Shown in pieces: positions 1-6,064 of a stretch of DNA of 14,430 nucleotides. The notes beneath the pieces were generated by a model that saw nothing but the letters and a program-made list of their open reading frames with translations, ran no database searches and had not been told where the DNA came from. Source of the DNA: an uncultured Rickettsiales bacterium (GTDB taxonomy: Bacteria; Pseudomonadota; Alphaproteobacteria; Rickettsiales; UBA998). How positions within the stretch are numbered: position 1 is the stretch's first letter; each line of letters opens with the position of its first letter. The position numbers were made by a program, and so were the translations under genes. The stretch lies in contig CALJMC010000004.1 in assembly GCA_937982385.1 (NCBI GenBank), positions 1 through 14,430 of the forward strand. The letters are read 5' to 3'.

Positions 1-1
1 C

Positions 2-301
2 GCCTCCAAACTTAATGGTGCTACTTGGTATGCCCACGAACGTGAGAATGCCTATCAACTGCACAGCTTAACAGGGTTAGGGAACACCCTCAACGTAGGA
101 GGCCAGACAACCAGTTCAACCGCTTATCAAGCTAATATGACACCCGAAGAAGCATGGAATATTGACAAAAAATTAGATGATGGCCTTCCCATTAGTGGGC
201 GGGTTATTCCTCAACAGCTTGGCAGTTGTGCGAGTACTACAACATATTCATTAACCATCACCTCACCCACATGTAGCGTAGCATTTGTCAAAGCGTATTG
301 A
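2..301 (+). CDS. Pilin-like / type II pseudopilin-like protein, C-terminal part (5' end outside window)
   Basis: An open frame runs from the window edge to a TGA at 299-301 and gives the last 99 residues of a protein. The piece contains TPEEAWNIDKKLDDGLPISG (about residues 47-66), followed by two cysteines (C76, C91) that could form a disulfide near the C-terminus. From memory, an 'iDxKlDDGxPxxGxV' element followed by a Cys-bounded tail is common at the ends of alphaproteobacterial proteins that begin with a prepilin cleavage/methylation helix, so I read this as a secreted pilin or pseudopilin-like subunit. The diagnostic N-terminal helix lies outside the window, so the family call is inference. 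Composition (rich in T, S, N, G; few charges) suits an extracytoplasmic protein. No convincing intrinsic terminator follows. The gene converges on the kinase gene to its right. Confidence 0.55.
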   Translation, partial: ASKLNGATWYAHERENAYQLHSLTGLGNTLNVGGQTTSSTAYQANMTPEEAWNIDKKLDDGLPISGRVIPQQLGSCASTTTYSLTITSPTCSVAFVKAY

Positions 302-395
302 GAGTGTAACTTTTTATTCTCGTTCGGAGAGCCTTGCGCTAAGATAAGAGTGTGTTGGCTTTCTCTAAGCGCGTGATGACTCGCCAATTATGCTT
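302..395. other. Convergent intergenic gap with an imperfect hairpin
   Basis: This gap separates two converging genes. It contains GCGCTAAG (337-344) and CTAAGCGC (365-372), which can pair as an 8-bp stem with one A-A mismatch around a 20-base loop. No T-tract follows on either strand, so I do not call it an intrinsic terminator. Confidence 0.3.
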
Positions 396-2174
396 TCAAA
401 CACCGACCTTAAACGTCGCTGGACTGGTGATGGCGTCACTGCCGACAGCAGCGGATGCTTCTACGGGGTCATAATTTTCATCCATTACGCGTTCTGCGGG
501 GAAAATGACGCGCACCGTCGTCCCCTCACCCACCACGCTGGTGAGGTTAAGCTGACCACCATGGAGCTCAGCAAACATTTTACATAATGGCAAGCCAAGC
601 CCTGTGCCTTCGTGGCTTTTGCTGCGATGTACTTGTCCGAAGACAGAAAGCGCCTTGGAGATATCTTCTTCGGCAATACCAATACCTGAATCAGCCACCA
701 CTAAATGCAGCGCACCGCCTGTATCAAGTTTTGCTTCCACACTAATAATACCATTTTGTGGCGTGAACTTCGTCGCATTGCTTACCAAATTAATCAGAAT
801 CTGTTTAATTTTACGCTTATCAGCAAAGAGTGGCGGCAAGTTTGGTGAAACATCCGTTACTAATTTCACACTCTTCGAACGCGCTTTTTCATTAAGCATT
901 CGGCTCGCTTCATCTATAATTTCAGCAATGTCTACACGCTCTTCAACCACCTCGAGCTTACCCGCCTCACCTTTGGAGAATTCGAGAATATCCGTGATGA
1001 GATGCAGCAAGTGATTTCCGCATAAGTTAATGTCATGCATACGCTCTTTTTGCTTGGCGTTGAGTGGGCCAAAATAGCCTGAATTCATCATCTCGGAGAA
1101 CCCAATAATTGCATTGAGCGGAGTGCGCAGCTCATGCGACATATTCGCTAAGAACTCTGATTTTGCTTGAGATGCTAGAATCGCCGCACCTTCAGATTCT
1201 TCCACCCGTGTAATCTGACGTGCCATGGTGAGTGCAAAGAATGATAGCACTGAGCCAAACACAGTGAAAAGTATGAGGAACGAAATATCTTTTAAGCGCT
1301 CTTGCCAAAAGGCACTCAAGAAATCATCTTCATCAAGCATGACTGCAGCAACAATCGGTAGCTTATCAAAATGCTTCACCGCCAAAATATTGACCGAATC
1401 ATTGTATTTATCGACGCTAGTCTCCACGATATCAGGATTACTCGCAAACATTTTTGGACGCAGGATATTATTCATCGCACCATTGTGACGCTTATGCACC
1501 GTGCCTTCAAACAAATCGCGCCCATCTTCCAAGAAGAGAGAAATATAACGCTTGAAGCCCGAGTCAATCGACGCGAAGAAGTCAAGAAAATACTCGCCAT
1601 ATACTGCTGCAACGACAATACCGCCGAACGTACCGTCGAGTTTATCAACACGTTTGGCGACCAAAATTAAATTGCGATGCCTCACCCCATTATCAAAATG
1701 CGGCGCGATATAGGTTGTAATATCATTATTATTTTTCAGCTTACGAAATGGCTCAGAGCTGCTAATGTTCGAGTTGTAATCCAGCCAGCCTTCATAGTCC
1801 TGCTTATGGACAGCCATCTCAACGTCACCCTTCTCATTGATGAGCGCGATGGACACCATCTGCGGCGTATTCTCGACCCAAACATTAAAGTTATGCACCA
1901 TATCTTCAGGCAGATTTCCACCGAAAAGCATATTGAAATATTGACGCTCAGTAGCACGTTGCAACGCTAAATCAACAGTAAGAAACGTGAGTTCAATTTG
2001 GTCGGAAAGAATATTAACAAGACGCTCCGCGTTCTCACGACCACGCTCAGTTGCGTCATCATAATCACGAAATGCCTGATACAGCACAATAATCCCAAAC
2101 AGCAGCATAATGAATGTACTGAAGGCAATTAAGTTGCGTATTCGCGGCGACGTATTTTTCTTATTATGCTCCAT
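396..2174 (-). CDS. Membrane sensor histidine kinase, PleC/DivJ-type, orphan
   Basis: This 592-residue protein is a two-component sensor kinase of the inner membrane. A first membrane helix lies at about 13-34. A periplasmic sensor region of about 260 residues follows (35-296), whose size and placement fit a Cache/PDC-like domain. A second helix lies at about 297-319. The HisKA domain carries SHELRTPLNAIIGFSEMM with phosphoacceptor H347, followed by an FGPL element typical of PleC/DivJ/PdhS kinases. The HATPase_c domain shows the N-box (N462, N466), G1 box DSGIGI (D495, G497, G499) and G2 box GTGLGL (523-528). All catalytic residues look intact. No HAMP or receiver domain and no adjacent response regulator is seen, so its partner is encoded elsewhere; DivK is a family-based guess. 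The start at 2174 lacks a clear ribosome binding site. The gene is divergent from comM and shares its upstream region, which contains a CtrA-type box. Confidence 0.93.
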   Translation of the reverse strand: MEHNKKNTSPRIRNLIAFSTFIMLLFGIIVLYQAFRDYDDATERGRENAERLVNILSDQIELTFLTVDLALQRATERQYFNMLFGGNLPEDMVHNFNVWVENTPQMVSIALINEKGDVEMAVHKQDYEGWLDYNSNISSSEPFRKLKNNNDITTYIAPHFDNGVRHRNLILVAKRVDKLDGTFGGIVVAAVYGEYFLDFFASIDSGFKRYISLFLEDGRDLFEGTVHKRHNGAMNNILRPKMFASNPDIVETSVDKYNDSVNILAVKHFDKLPIVAAVMLDEDDFLSAFWQERLKDISFLILFTVFGSVLSFFALTMARQITRVEESEGAAILASQAKSEFLANMSHELRTPLNAIIGFSEMMNSGYFGPLNAKQKERMHDINLCGNHLLHLITDILEFSKGEAGKLEVVEERVDIAEIIDEASRMLNEKARSKSVKLVTDVSPNLPPLFADKRKIKQILINLVSNATKFTPQNGIISVEAKLDTGGALHLVVADSGIGIAEEDISKALSVFGQVHRSKSHEGTGLGLPLCKMFAELHGGQLNLTSVVGEGTTVRVIFPAERVMDENYDPVEASAAVGSDAITSPATFKVGV

Positions 2175-2221
2175 GCAACCACATGTGTTATTTACGCTTC
2201 TTTACGAATGGGGTTGACTTA

Positions 2222-2240
2222 TTAACCTATTATTAACCAT
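2222..2240 (+). promoter_or_regulatory. CtrA-type binding box
   Basis: The sequence TTAACCTATTATTAACCAT matches the full alphaproteobacterial CtrA consensus TTAA-N7-TTAA, with the extended right half TTAACCAT. It can also be seen as two TTATTAACC copies 11 bp apart (2219-2227 and 2230-2238), one helical turn. It lies between the divergent kinase and comM genes and is oriented toward comM. The match is seen directly; binding by CtrA is inference. Confidence 0.65.
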
Positions 2241-2272
2241 TTTGCAAAGAAAACTATTTCCCCTAGTTTCAC

Positions 2273-2278
2273 TATAAT
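2273..2278 (+). promoter_or_regulatory. Candidate -10 element (TATAAT) upstream of comM
   Basis: This is a perfect TATAAT hexamer about 125 bp upstream of the comM start. No good -35 hexamer lies 16-18 bp upstream (AAAACT at 17 bp), which would fit an activator-dependent promoter. The CtrA-type box would then sit at roughly -63 to -45 relative to the predicted start of transcription. The chance of a random match in this AT-rich stretch is not negligible. Confidence 0.4.
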
Positions 2279-2361
2279 GGCATCAAGAAGTTAAATTAAA
2301 CCTAACAAATGCACATAAAATGCTATCTTTTTTCAGTGAGCTCTGTTCTTTTAAGGAAACT

Positions 2362-2403
2362 ATGAATATCGTTGCATATCAGACACAAGGCATAATAGCA
2401 TGA
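2362..2403 (+). CDS. Putative 13-codon leader peptide overlapping the comM start
   Basis: A short frame encodes MNIVAYQTQGIIA. It is preceded by AAGGA (2353-2357) four bases before its ATG. Its TGA (2401-2403) overlaps the comM ATG (2400-2402) as ATGA. This layout is that of translational coupling: ribosomes finishing the leader could restart on comM, which has its own AAGG at 2387-2390. The peptide has no run of one amino acid suggestive of classical attenuation. A frame this short could arise by chance; the upstream Shine-Dalgarno sequence and the exact overlap are what support it. Confidence 0.4.
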   Translation: MNIVAYQTQGIIA

Positions 2404-3920
2404 CAACCTCAAGTTATACCGTCTCATTTGAAGGTATCTGCACCACCCCCATAGAGGTACAAGTTCAGATTTCTGGTGGGTTGCCCGCCTTCACCATTGT
2501 TGGCTTACCAGACAAAGCAGTCGCGGAATCACGCGAGCGGGTGCGCGCTGCCATTCAATCCATTGGACTTGCGCTTCCTGCCAAACGCATCACCGTCAAT
2601 TTGTCACCCGCCGACATTACCAAAGAAGGCTCCCATTTCGATTTGCCCATTGCACTTGCGGTCTTATCCGCCGTTGGGGTTGTGCCCGCCGATATGCTTT
2701 CAAACTCCATTGCAATGGGTGAACTGTCGCTCGATGGGCGCATTTTACCCGTCAATGGCATATTGCCGGCAGCTTTGGAGGCGTCAGCCTTAGGAAAAGG
2801 CATTATATGCCCCGAGGAATGCGGCGTAGAGGCATCATGGGCGGGCGACATAGACATTTTAGCACCACACTCACTCCTTAATCTTATTAACCATATGAAA
2901 GGCATTCAGGTATTATCCGCGCCTGAACCAATGCCGATGGTGGAGCCAAAGCCCAAGGTAGATATGCGTGAGATCCGCGGGCAACAGCTCGCTCGCCGCG
3001 CATTGGAAATTGCCGCTGCGGGCGGTCATAACTTGCTCATGTGCGGACCTCCTGGCACAGGGAAATCGATGTTAGCCGCAGCATTGCCCGGCATTTTACC
3101 GCCACTCTCCTCACGAGAAGTGCTCGATATCAGTATGATTCGCAGTATCTCAGGTGGCTTGCGCGATGGGCGCATCAGCAAAAGCAGACCCTACCGCGCA
3201 CCACATTATTCTGCTTCTATTGCCGCGATGGTCGGAGGCGGGCGCAAGGCTAACCCCGGAGAAATATCCTTAGCCCATCGCGGTGTACTCTTCCTTGACG
3301 AACTGCCCGAGTTTCCACGCACTGTGCTGGAGTCGCTCCGGCAACCACTCGAAACTGGCGATGTCACTGTATCACGTGCGAATGCCCACCTCACCTATCC
3401 CGCAGATTTCCAACTTATCGCTGCAATGAACCCCTGCAAGTGCGGATATCTGGGCGACGCAGCCCTTGCCTGCAACAAAGCACCGCGCTGTGGTGCTGAC
3501 TATGCGAGCAAAATTTCAGGTCCGTTGATGGACAGAATTGACCTGCATATCGACATGCCGATGATTGAAACCTCTGAGCTACTGAAAAAAGAAGCAGGCG
3601 AATCCACCGCCGAGGTTGCCGCACGTGTCGCTGCCGCCCGCGCCACTCAAGAAGCTCGTAACCCTAAAGGCGTCATTAATGCACGTCTTTCTGGGGATGA
3701 GCTGGAGCATATCGCCACCCCAGATACAGAGGGCAAAGCACTGCTCGAAAAAGCCATGGCAGAATTCAGGTTGTCAATGCGTGGCTATACGCGTATTCTC
3801 CGTGTTGCACGCACCATTGCTGATTTGGACAACTCCGAACATGTCCTCGCCCACCACGCCGCCGAAGCCATCAGCTACCGCCGTATGCTTCATATTCAAA
3901 ATATACAAAGGGCAGGATAA
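2400..3920 (+). CDS. comM: ComM/YifB-family AAA+ branch-migration helicase (Mg-chelatase-like)
   Basis: This is a full-length 506-residue ComM, the usual family size. ComM is a hexameric AAA+ motor that promotes branch migration during integration of single-stranded DNA in natural transformation and related uptake. The N-terminal Lon-like ChlI domain carries GLPAFTIVGLPDKAVAESRE (27-46) and GSHFDLPIA (77-85). The AAA+ core has Walker A GPPGTGKS (216-223), Walker B VLFLDE (296-301), a cysteine cluster C346, C348, C358, C364 in the MNPCKCG region, and the SGPLMDRID segment (373-381) with the likely arginine finger R379. The C-terminal Mg-chelatase domain contains RGYTRILRVARTIADL (461-476). The start at 2400 fits the family N-terminus and has AAGG nine bases upstream. 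It overlaps a putative leader ORF (ATGA) and the downstream gene (TAATG), so the three appear to be translationally coupled. The upstream CtrA-type box suggests cell-cycle or competence control. Confidence 0.95.
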   Translation: MTTSSYTVSFEGICTTPIEVQVQISGGLPAFTIVGLPDKAVAESRERVRAAIQSIGLALPAKRITVNLSPADITKEGSHFDLPIALAVLSAVGVVPADMLSNSIAMGELSLDGRILPVNGILPAALEASALGKGIICPEECGVEASWAGDIDILAPHSLLNLINHMKGIQVLSAPEPMPMVEPKPKVDMREIRGQQLARRALEIAAAGGHNLLMCGPPGTGKSMLAAALPGILPPLSSREVLDISMIRSISGGLRDGRISKSRPYRAPHYSASIAAMVGGGRKANPGEISLAHRGVLFLDELPEFPRTVLESLRQPLETGDVTVSRANAHLTYPADFQLIAAMNPCKCGYLGDAALACNKAPRCGADYASKISGPLMDRIDLHIDMPMIETSELLKKEAGESTAEVAARVAAARATQEARNPKGVINARLSGDELEHIATPDTEGKALLEKAMAEFRLSMRGYTRILRVARTIADLDNSEHVLAHHAAEAISYRRMLHIQNIQRAG

Positions 3921-4672
3921 TGGAATTATTGGAGAACACCTATCTCGCCAAAGCTATTCTCACTCGCTGCCTACGCATTGACCTCTATGCCAAAGAGATT
4001 GTCGAGACCGAACGCGACACAAAGCGTTTTATGGCAGAATATTGCGAACAGCTAGAACCCTATCTCGAGACATTACGCACACTCGATAAAGAGCTTCGTC
4101 GTCTGCAAGCGAGCGCTTCGACATTGCGCAAAGTTGCGGCAGCGGCACCAAACCCTATCACCATGCCCATAGCAGCACACAACTCGTCACGTCCGCGCAC
4201 TCGCAAAGAAGCTCATAGTCTCACAGGCGAATTGCGGAAGCTTTATCGCACGCTAGCGAAGGATTTTCATCCGGATATTCAGTCAATCGATGATGACACG
4301 ATCAAACAGCTCAATGATGCGCATAGCCATCAACGTCTGGGTAGTTTGTGGCAGATTGCATTCTCGAGTGCATGGAAGCAACCAAGTGACGAAGTGGAAT
4401 CTGATCGCACGGTCATGCTCCGATTTTATGAAAAGAAAACCAAACACGCATTGCATGTCGTGCAGTCACATTTGTTACAGCTTCAAGGCAGCACTGATTT
4501 TCTGCTCAAAGAACGATCTTTCCTCGCTACGCTTAAGGGGCATTCTTTCACTGCAGATATTATTGAAAGCTTAGAAGAAGAAATCACGACCAAGCAGCGA
4601 CGCCTCACCTATTTGGAGCTCACCGCACCAATGCGGGAATATAGGAAAACGTTAAGAGCTTGTAGTGAGTAA
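3920..4672 (+). CDS. Coiled-coil protein with internal J-domain-like HPD segment
   Basis: This 250-residue protein has no signal peptide or membrane helix. The central segment LRKLYRTLAKDFHPDI (105-120) followed by IKQLNDAH (128-135) looks like J-domain helix II, the HPD tripeptide (117-119) and helix III, so an Hsp70/DnaK contact is plausible. A clear helix I and the usual N-terminal position are missing. The flanks (20-75 and about 165-250) are charged and probably coiled coil (for example ESLEEEITTKQRRLTYLELT, 216-235). The ATG overlaps the comM stop as TAATG, so translation is coupled to comM and a link to DNA uptake or helicase assembly is possible but unproven. It ends 9 bp before a convergent gene, with no clear terminator. 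The J-domain call is motif-based; the function is not recognised. Confidence 0.75.
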   Translation: MELLENTYLAKAILTRCLRIDLYAKEIVETERDTKRFMAEYCEQLEPYLETLRTLDKELRRLQASASTLRKVAAAAPNPITMPIAAHNSSRPRTRKEAHSLTGELRKLYRTLAKDFHPDIQSIDDDTIKQLNDAHSHQRLGSLWQIAFSSAWKQPSDEVESDRTVMLRFYEKKTKHALHVVQSHLLQLQGSTDFLLKERSFLATLKGHSFTADIIESLEEEITTKQRRLTYLELTAPMREYRKTLRACSE

Positions 4673-4681
4673 AACCCCCAG

Positions 4682-5401
4682 CTACTTCTTCTTATTGCGC
4701 TTGAGAGCAACCATCGAGGTGAAGTGACCCATGGGTGCTTCTTCTTGCTTGTTTTCTTTGCTGGCGGGCCCGATGCGGCGCTTGAATTCATTCTTCTTAT
4801 ATTCAAGTTGAAATCCACCACCTTGCAGATTATTAATTTCTAGCACATATTTTTGCACGGGTGCTTGTGGGTTATCCTTGCGAGAAAACACCATCAGATA
4901 CAGTTTATTTTGCGCTGGCACTGTCGTTTTAGGATATTCAAGATGCAGTTTCTCTAGCTCTTTTTGCACTTCTTCAATCGTATCAAAGGTCTTACCTTTT
5001 TGCGCAGAGCGAATAATTGGATGCCCCGGGTTCGGCATTTTTGCAGGCATACGTTTGCGGCGCGGATGGAATTTCAATTCCGTCTCAAGCTTGGTCGCGC
5101 TAATCGTGTATAATTTTTCATCTTCGAGATGTTCCACCGTCATGAACGCATAATTGCCCATATAGCCACGTTCTTTTTCGGCTTTGGCGATGTCAAAATC
5201 TTTAATCCACATGATGAGGCATGGCTTGGGCGGGTTTTCTTCCTGATTTTTTGCAGGAGTGAAATGCTCAGCCAAATTCTTCAGCTTATCGACGGCAGAA
5301 TCCTCTGTCTCAAAACGATAGAGCTTTTGGATTGCCGCAGCAATATGCTTATTCTTAGCGTTAGCGTAACGCTCTTTTTTTACTGTCTTTTTGGTCGTCA
5401 T
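4682..5401 (-). CDS. Lysine-rich hypothetical protein of unknown function
   Basis: I do not recognise this 239-residue protein. I place the start at 5401 (MTTKKTVKKERYANAKNK), because the frame before it (up to 5521) encodes a cysteine-rich, low-quality extension and runs through an inverted repeat. An AGGG lies nine bases upstream of the chosen ATG. The protein is strongly basic at both ends, including a C-terminal NKKK tail. The middle has alternating beta-like and charged stretches (CLIMWIKDFDIA, YAFMTVEHLEDEKLYTISA, KLYLMVFSRK, QKYVLEINNL), as in a compact alpha/beta domain, and a proline-rich PAKMPNPGHPII linker. No signal peptide or membrane helix is seen, so it is probably cytosolic; the basic termini could contact nucleic acid, but that is inference. 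It is transcribed alone, convergent with the comM unit and downstream of mutT. Confidence 0.75.
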   Translation of the reverse strand: MTTKKTVKKERYANAKNKHIAAAIQKLYRFETEDSAVDKLKNLAEHFTPAKNQEENPPKPCLIMWIKDFDIAKAEKERGYMGNYAFMTVEHLEDEKLYTISATKLETELKFHPRRKRMPAKMPNPGHPIIRSAQKGKTFDTIEEVQKELEKLHLEYPKTTVPAQNKLYLMVFSRKDNPQAPVQKYVLEINNLQGGGFQLEYKKNEFKRRIGPASKENKQEEAPMGHFTSMVALKRNKKK

Positions 5402-5431
5402 GCAGGAGAACCCTGTTATTGAAGATACTGC

Positions 5432-5437
5432 ACTATA
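5432..5437 (-). promoter_or_regulatory. Weak candidate -10 element for the lysine-rich protein gene
   Basis: TATAGT is present on the minus strand about 30 bases upstream of the chosen ATG at 5401. No recognisable -35 hexamer lies at the right distance; the upstream stretch is A/T runs. Low support. Confidence 0.25.
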
Positions 5438-5500
5438 ACATAAAAAAGGTAAATTTTTTACTAATGTGTTTTTAAGAAGCAAAGTTAGAGAATTGATAAA

Positions 5501-5521
5501 ATGCAAACAGCATGTTTGCAT
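5501..5521 (-). terminator. Perfect 9-bp inverted repeat downstream of mutT, possible weak terminator
   Basis: The arms ATGCAAACA (5501-5509) and TGTTTGCAT (5513-5521) are exact reverse complements around a GCA loop. On the minus strand the stem is followed by a short T-rich stretch (TTTATC), and it lies about 70 bases after the mutT stop. It could therefore end the ppiC-argJ-mutT transcript. The stem is only one-third G/C and the T-tract is poor, so it could equally be an operator or a 3' mRNA end structure. Confidence 0.4.
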
Positions 5522-5532
5522 CTGCCGAGAGC

Positions 5533-5571
5533 GTCACGCCAGTGACAGCGGAGAAACGCACAGCATGTGCG
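5533..5571. repeat. Two further small hairpins in the mutT downstream region
   Basis: GTCAC/GTGAC (5533-5537, 5542-5546) has a four-base loop. CGCACA/TGTGCG (5557-5562, 5566-5571) has a GCA loop. The second shares the core ACAGCATGT with the larger inverted repeat at 5501-5521, 53 bp away. On the minus strand the CGCACA hairpin is followed by TTTCTC, which is marginal for termination. Confidence 0.4.
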
Positions 5572-5591
5572 GCTTCGAAGCAAATAAAGCA

Positions 5592-6062
5592 TCAAACCAA
5601 ATCGCGGAGCGTAGCGACAAGCGGCTTATCTGCGGGGGGCATGGGGTAATTTCGCAACTCATTAATACGTACCCATTTCAGCTCCTGACCCTCAATGGGG
5701 GTCAGCGTACCATGCCAACGACGGCAAATATAAAGCAACAATAATAGCATGTCATCAGGGTCATAGGACTCACATTCACGCGCGGGATCACACCCCTCGT
5801 CATCCTGAGTTTGATCAGGTTGTGCCGTGGAGGCATTCAGCGGATGGGTAACAAAAGCCGCCTCGCGCATGCAACAGGGTGATGTTTTAATGCCAAGCTC
5901 CTCGCGCAATTCGCGTACCAAGGCTTCCGCAGGCATTTCATCGGCATGGACCTTACCGCCCGGAAATTCCCACAAACCCGCCATGGGCTTTCCCTCGGGG
6001 CGTTTGGCGATAAGGACACGTCCATCTTCATCAATCAAAGCTGCTGCAGTAACAAAAAGCAT
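5592..6062 (-). CDS. mutT: MutT-type Nudix hydrolase (8-oxo-dGTP diphosphatase) with an inserted acidic loop
   Basis: MutT enzymes hydrolyse 8-oxo-dGTP so that oxidised guanine is not built into DNA. The 156-residue protein has the complete Nudix box: G36, E42, R50, E51, E54, E55, G57. The preceding AKRPEGKPMAGLWEFPGGK (19-37) and the late PMPPADKPLV (140-149) are typical of the MutT branch. It is longer than E. coli MutT (129 residues), mainly because of an acidic insertion at about 75-104 (STAQPDQTQDDEGCDPAREC is part of it) between the strand after the Nudix helix and LLLLLYICRRWHG. Cysteines C63, C64, C91 and C97 lie in or near the insertion. The ATG lies 2 bases after the argJ stop, and AGGAG (6069-6073) inside the end of argJ provides the ribosome binding site, so the genes are co-transcribed. 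Confidence 0.92.
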   Translation of the reverse strand: MLFVTAAALIDEDGRVLIAKRPEGKPMAGLWEFPGGKVHADEMPAEALVRELREELGIKTSPCCMREAAFVTHPLNASTAQPDQTQDDEGCDPARECESYDPDDMLLLLLYICRRWHGTLTPIEGQELKWVRINELRNYPMPPADKPLVATLRDLV

Positions 6063-6064
6063 AG

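Noticed and set aside
251..258. TTAACCAT half-site in the pilin-like gene
   Set aside because: It is a single half-site in coding sequence with no TTAA seven bases upstream.
2214..2219. TTGACT as a -35 element upstream of comM
   Set aside because: No acceptable -10 hexamer lies 16-18 bp downstream; the spacing to TATAAT is over 50 bp.
2875..2894. Second TTAA...TTAACCAT-like pair, inside comM
   Set aside because: The spacer between the halves is five bases rather than seven, and it lies within coding sequence.
2555..2905. Antisense frame within comM
   Set aside because: It lies opposite the conserved ChlI-like domain and has no family features.
5402..5521. 40-codon extension of the lysine-rich protein
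   Set aside because: It is cysteine- and leucine-rich without a sensible domain and begins inside the 9-bp inverted repeat; the internal start has a better context.
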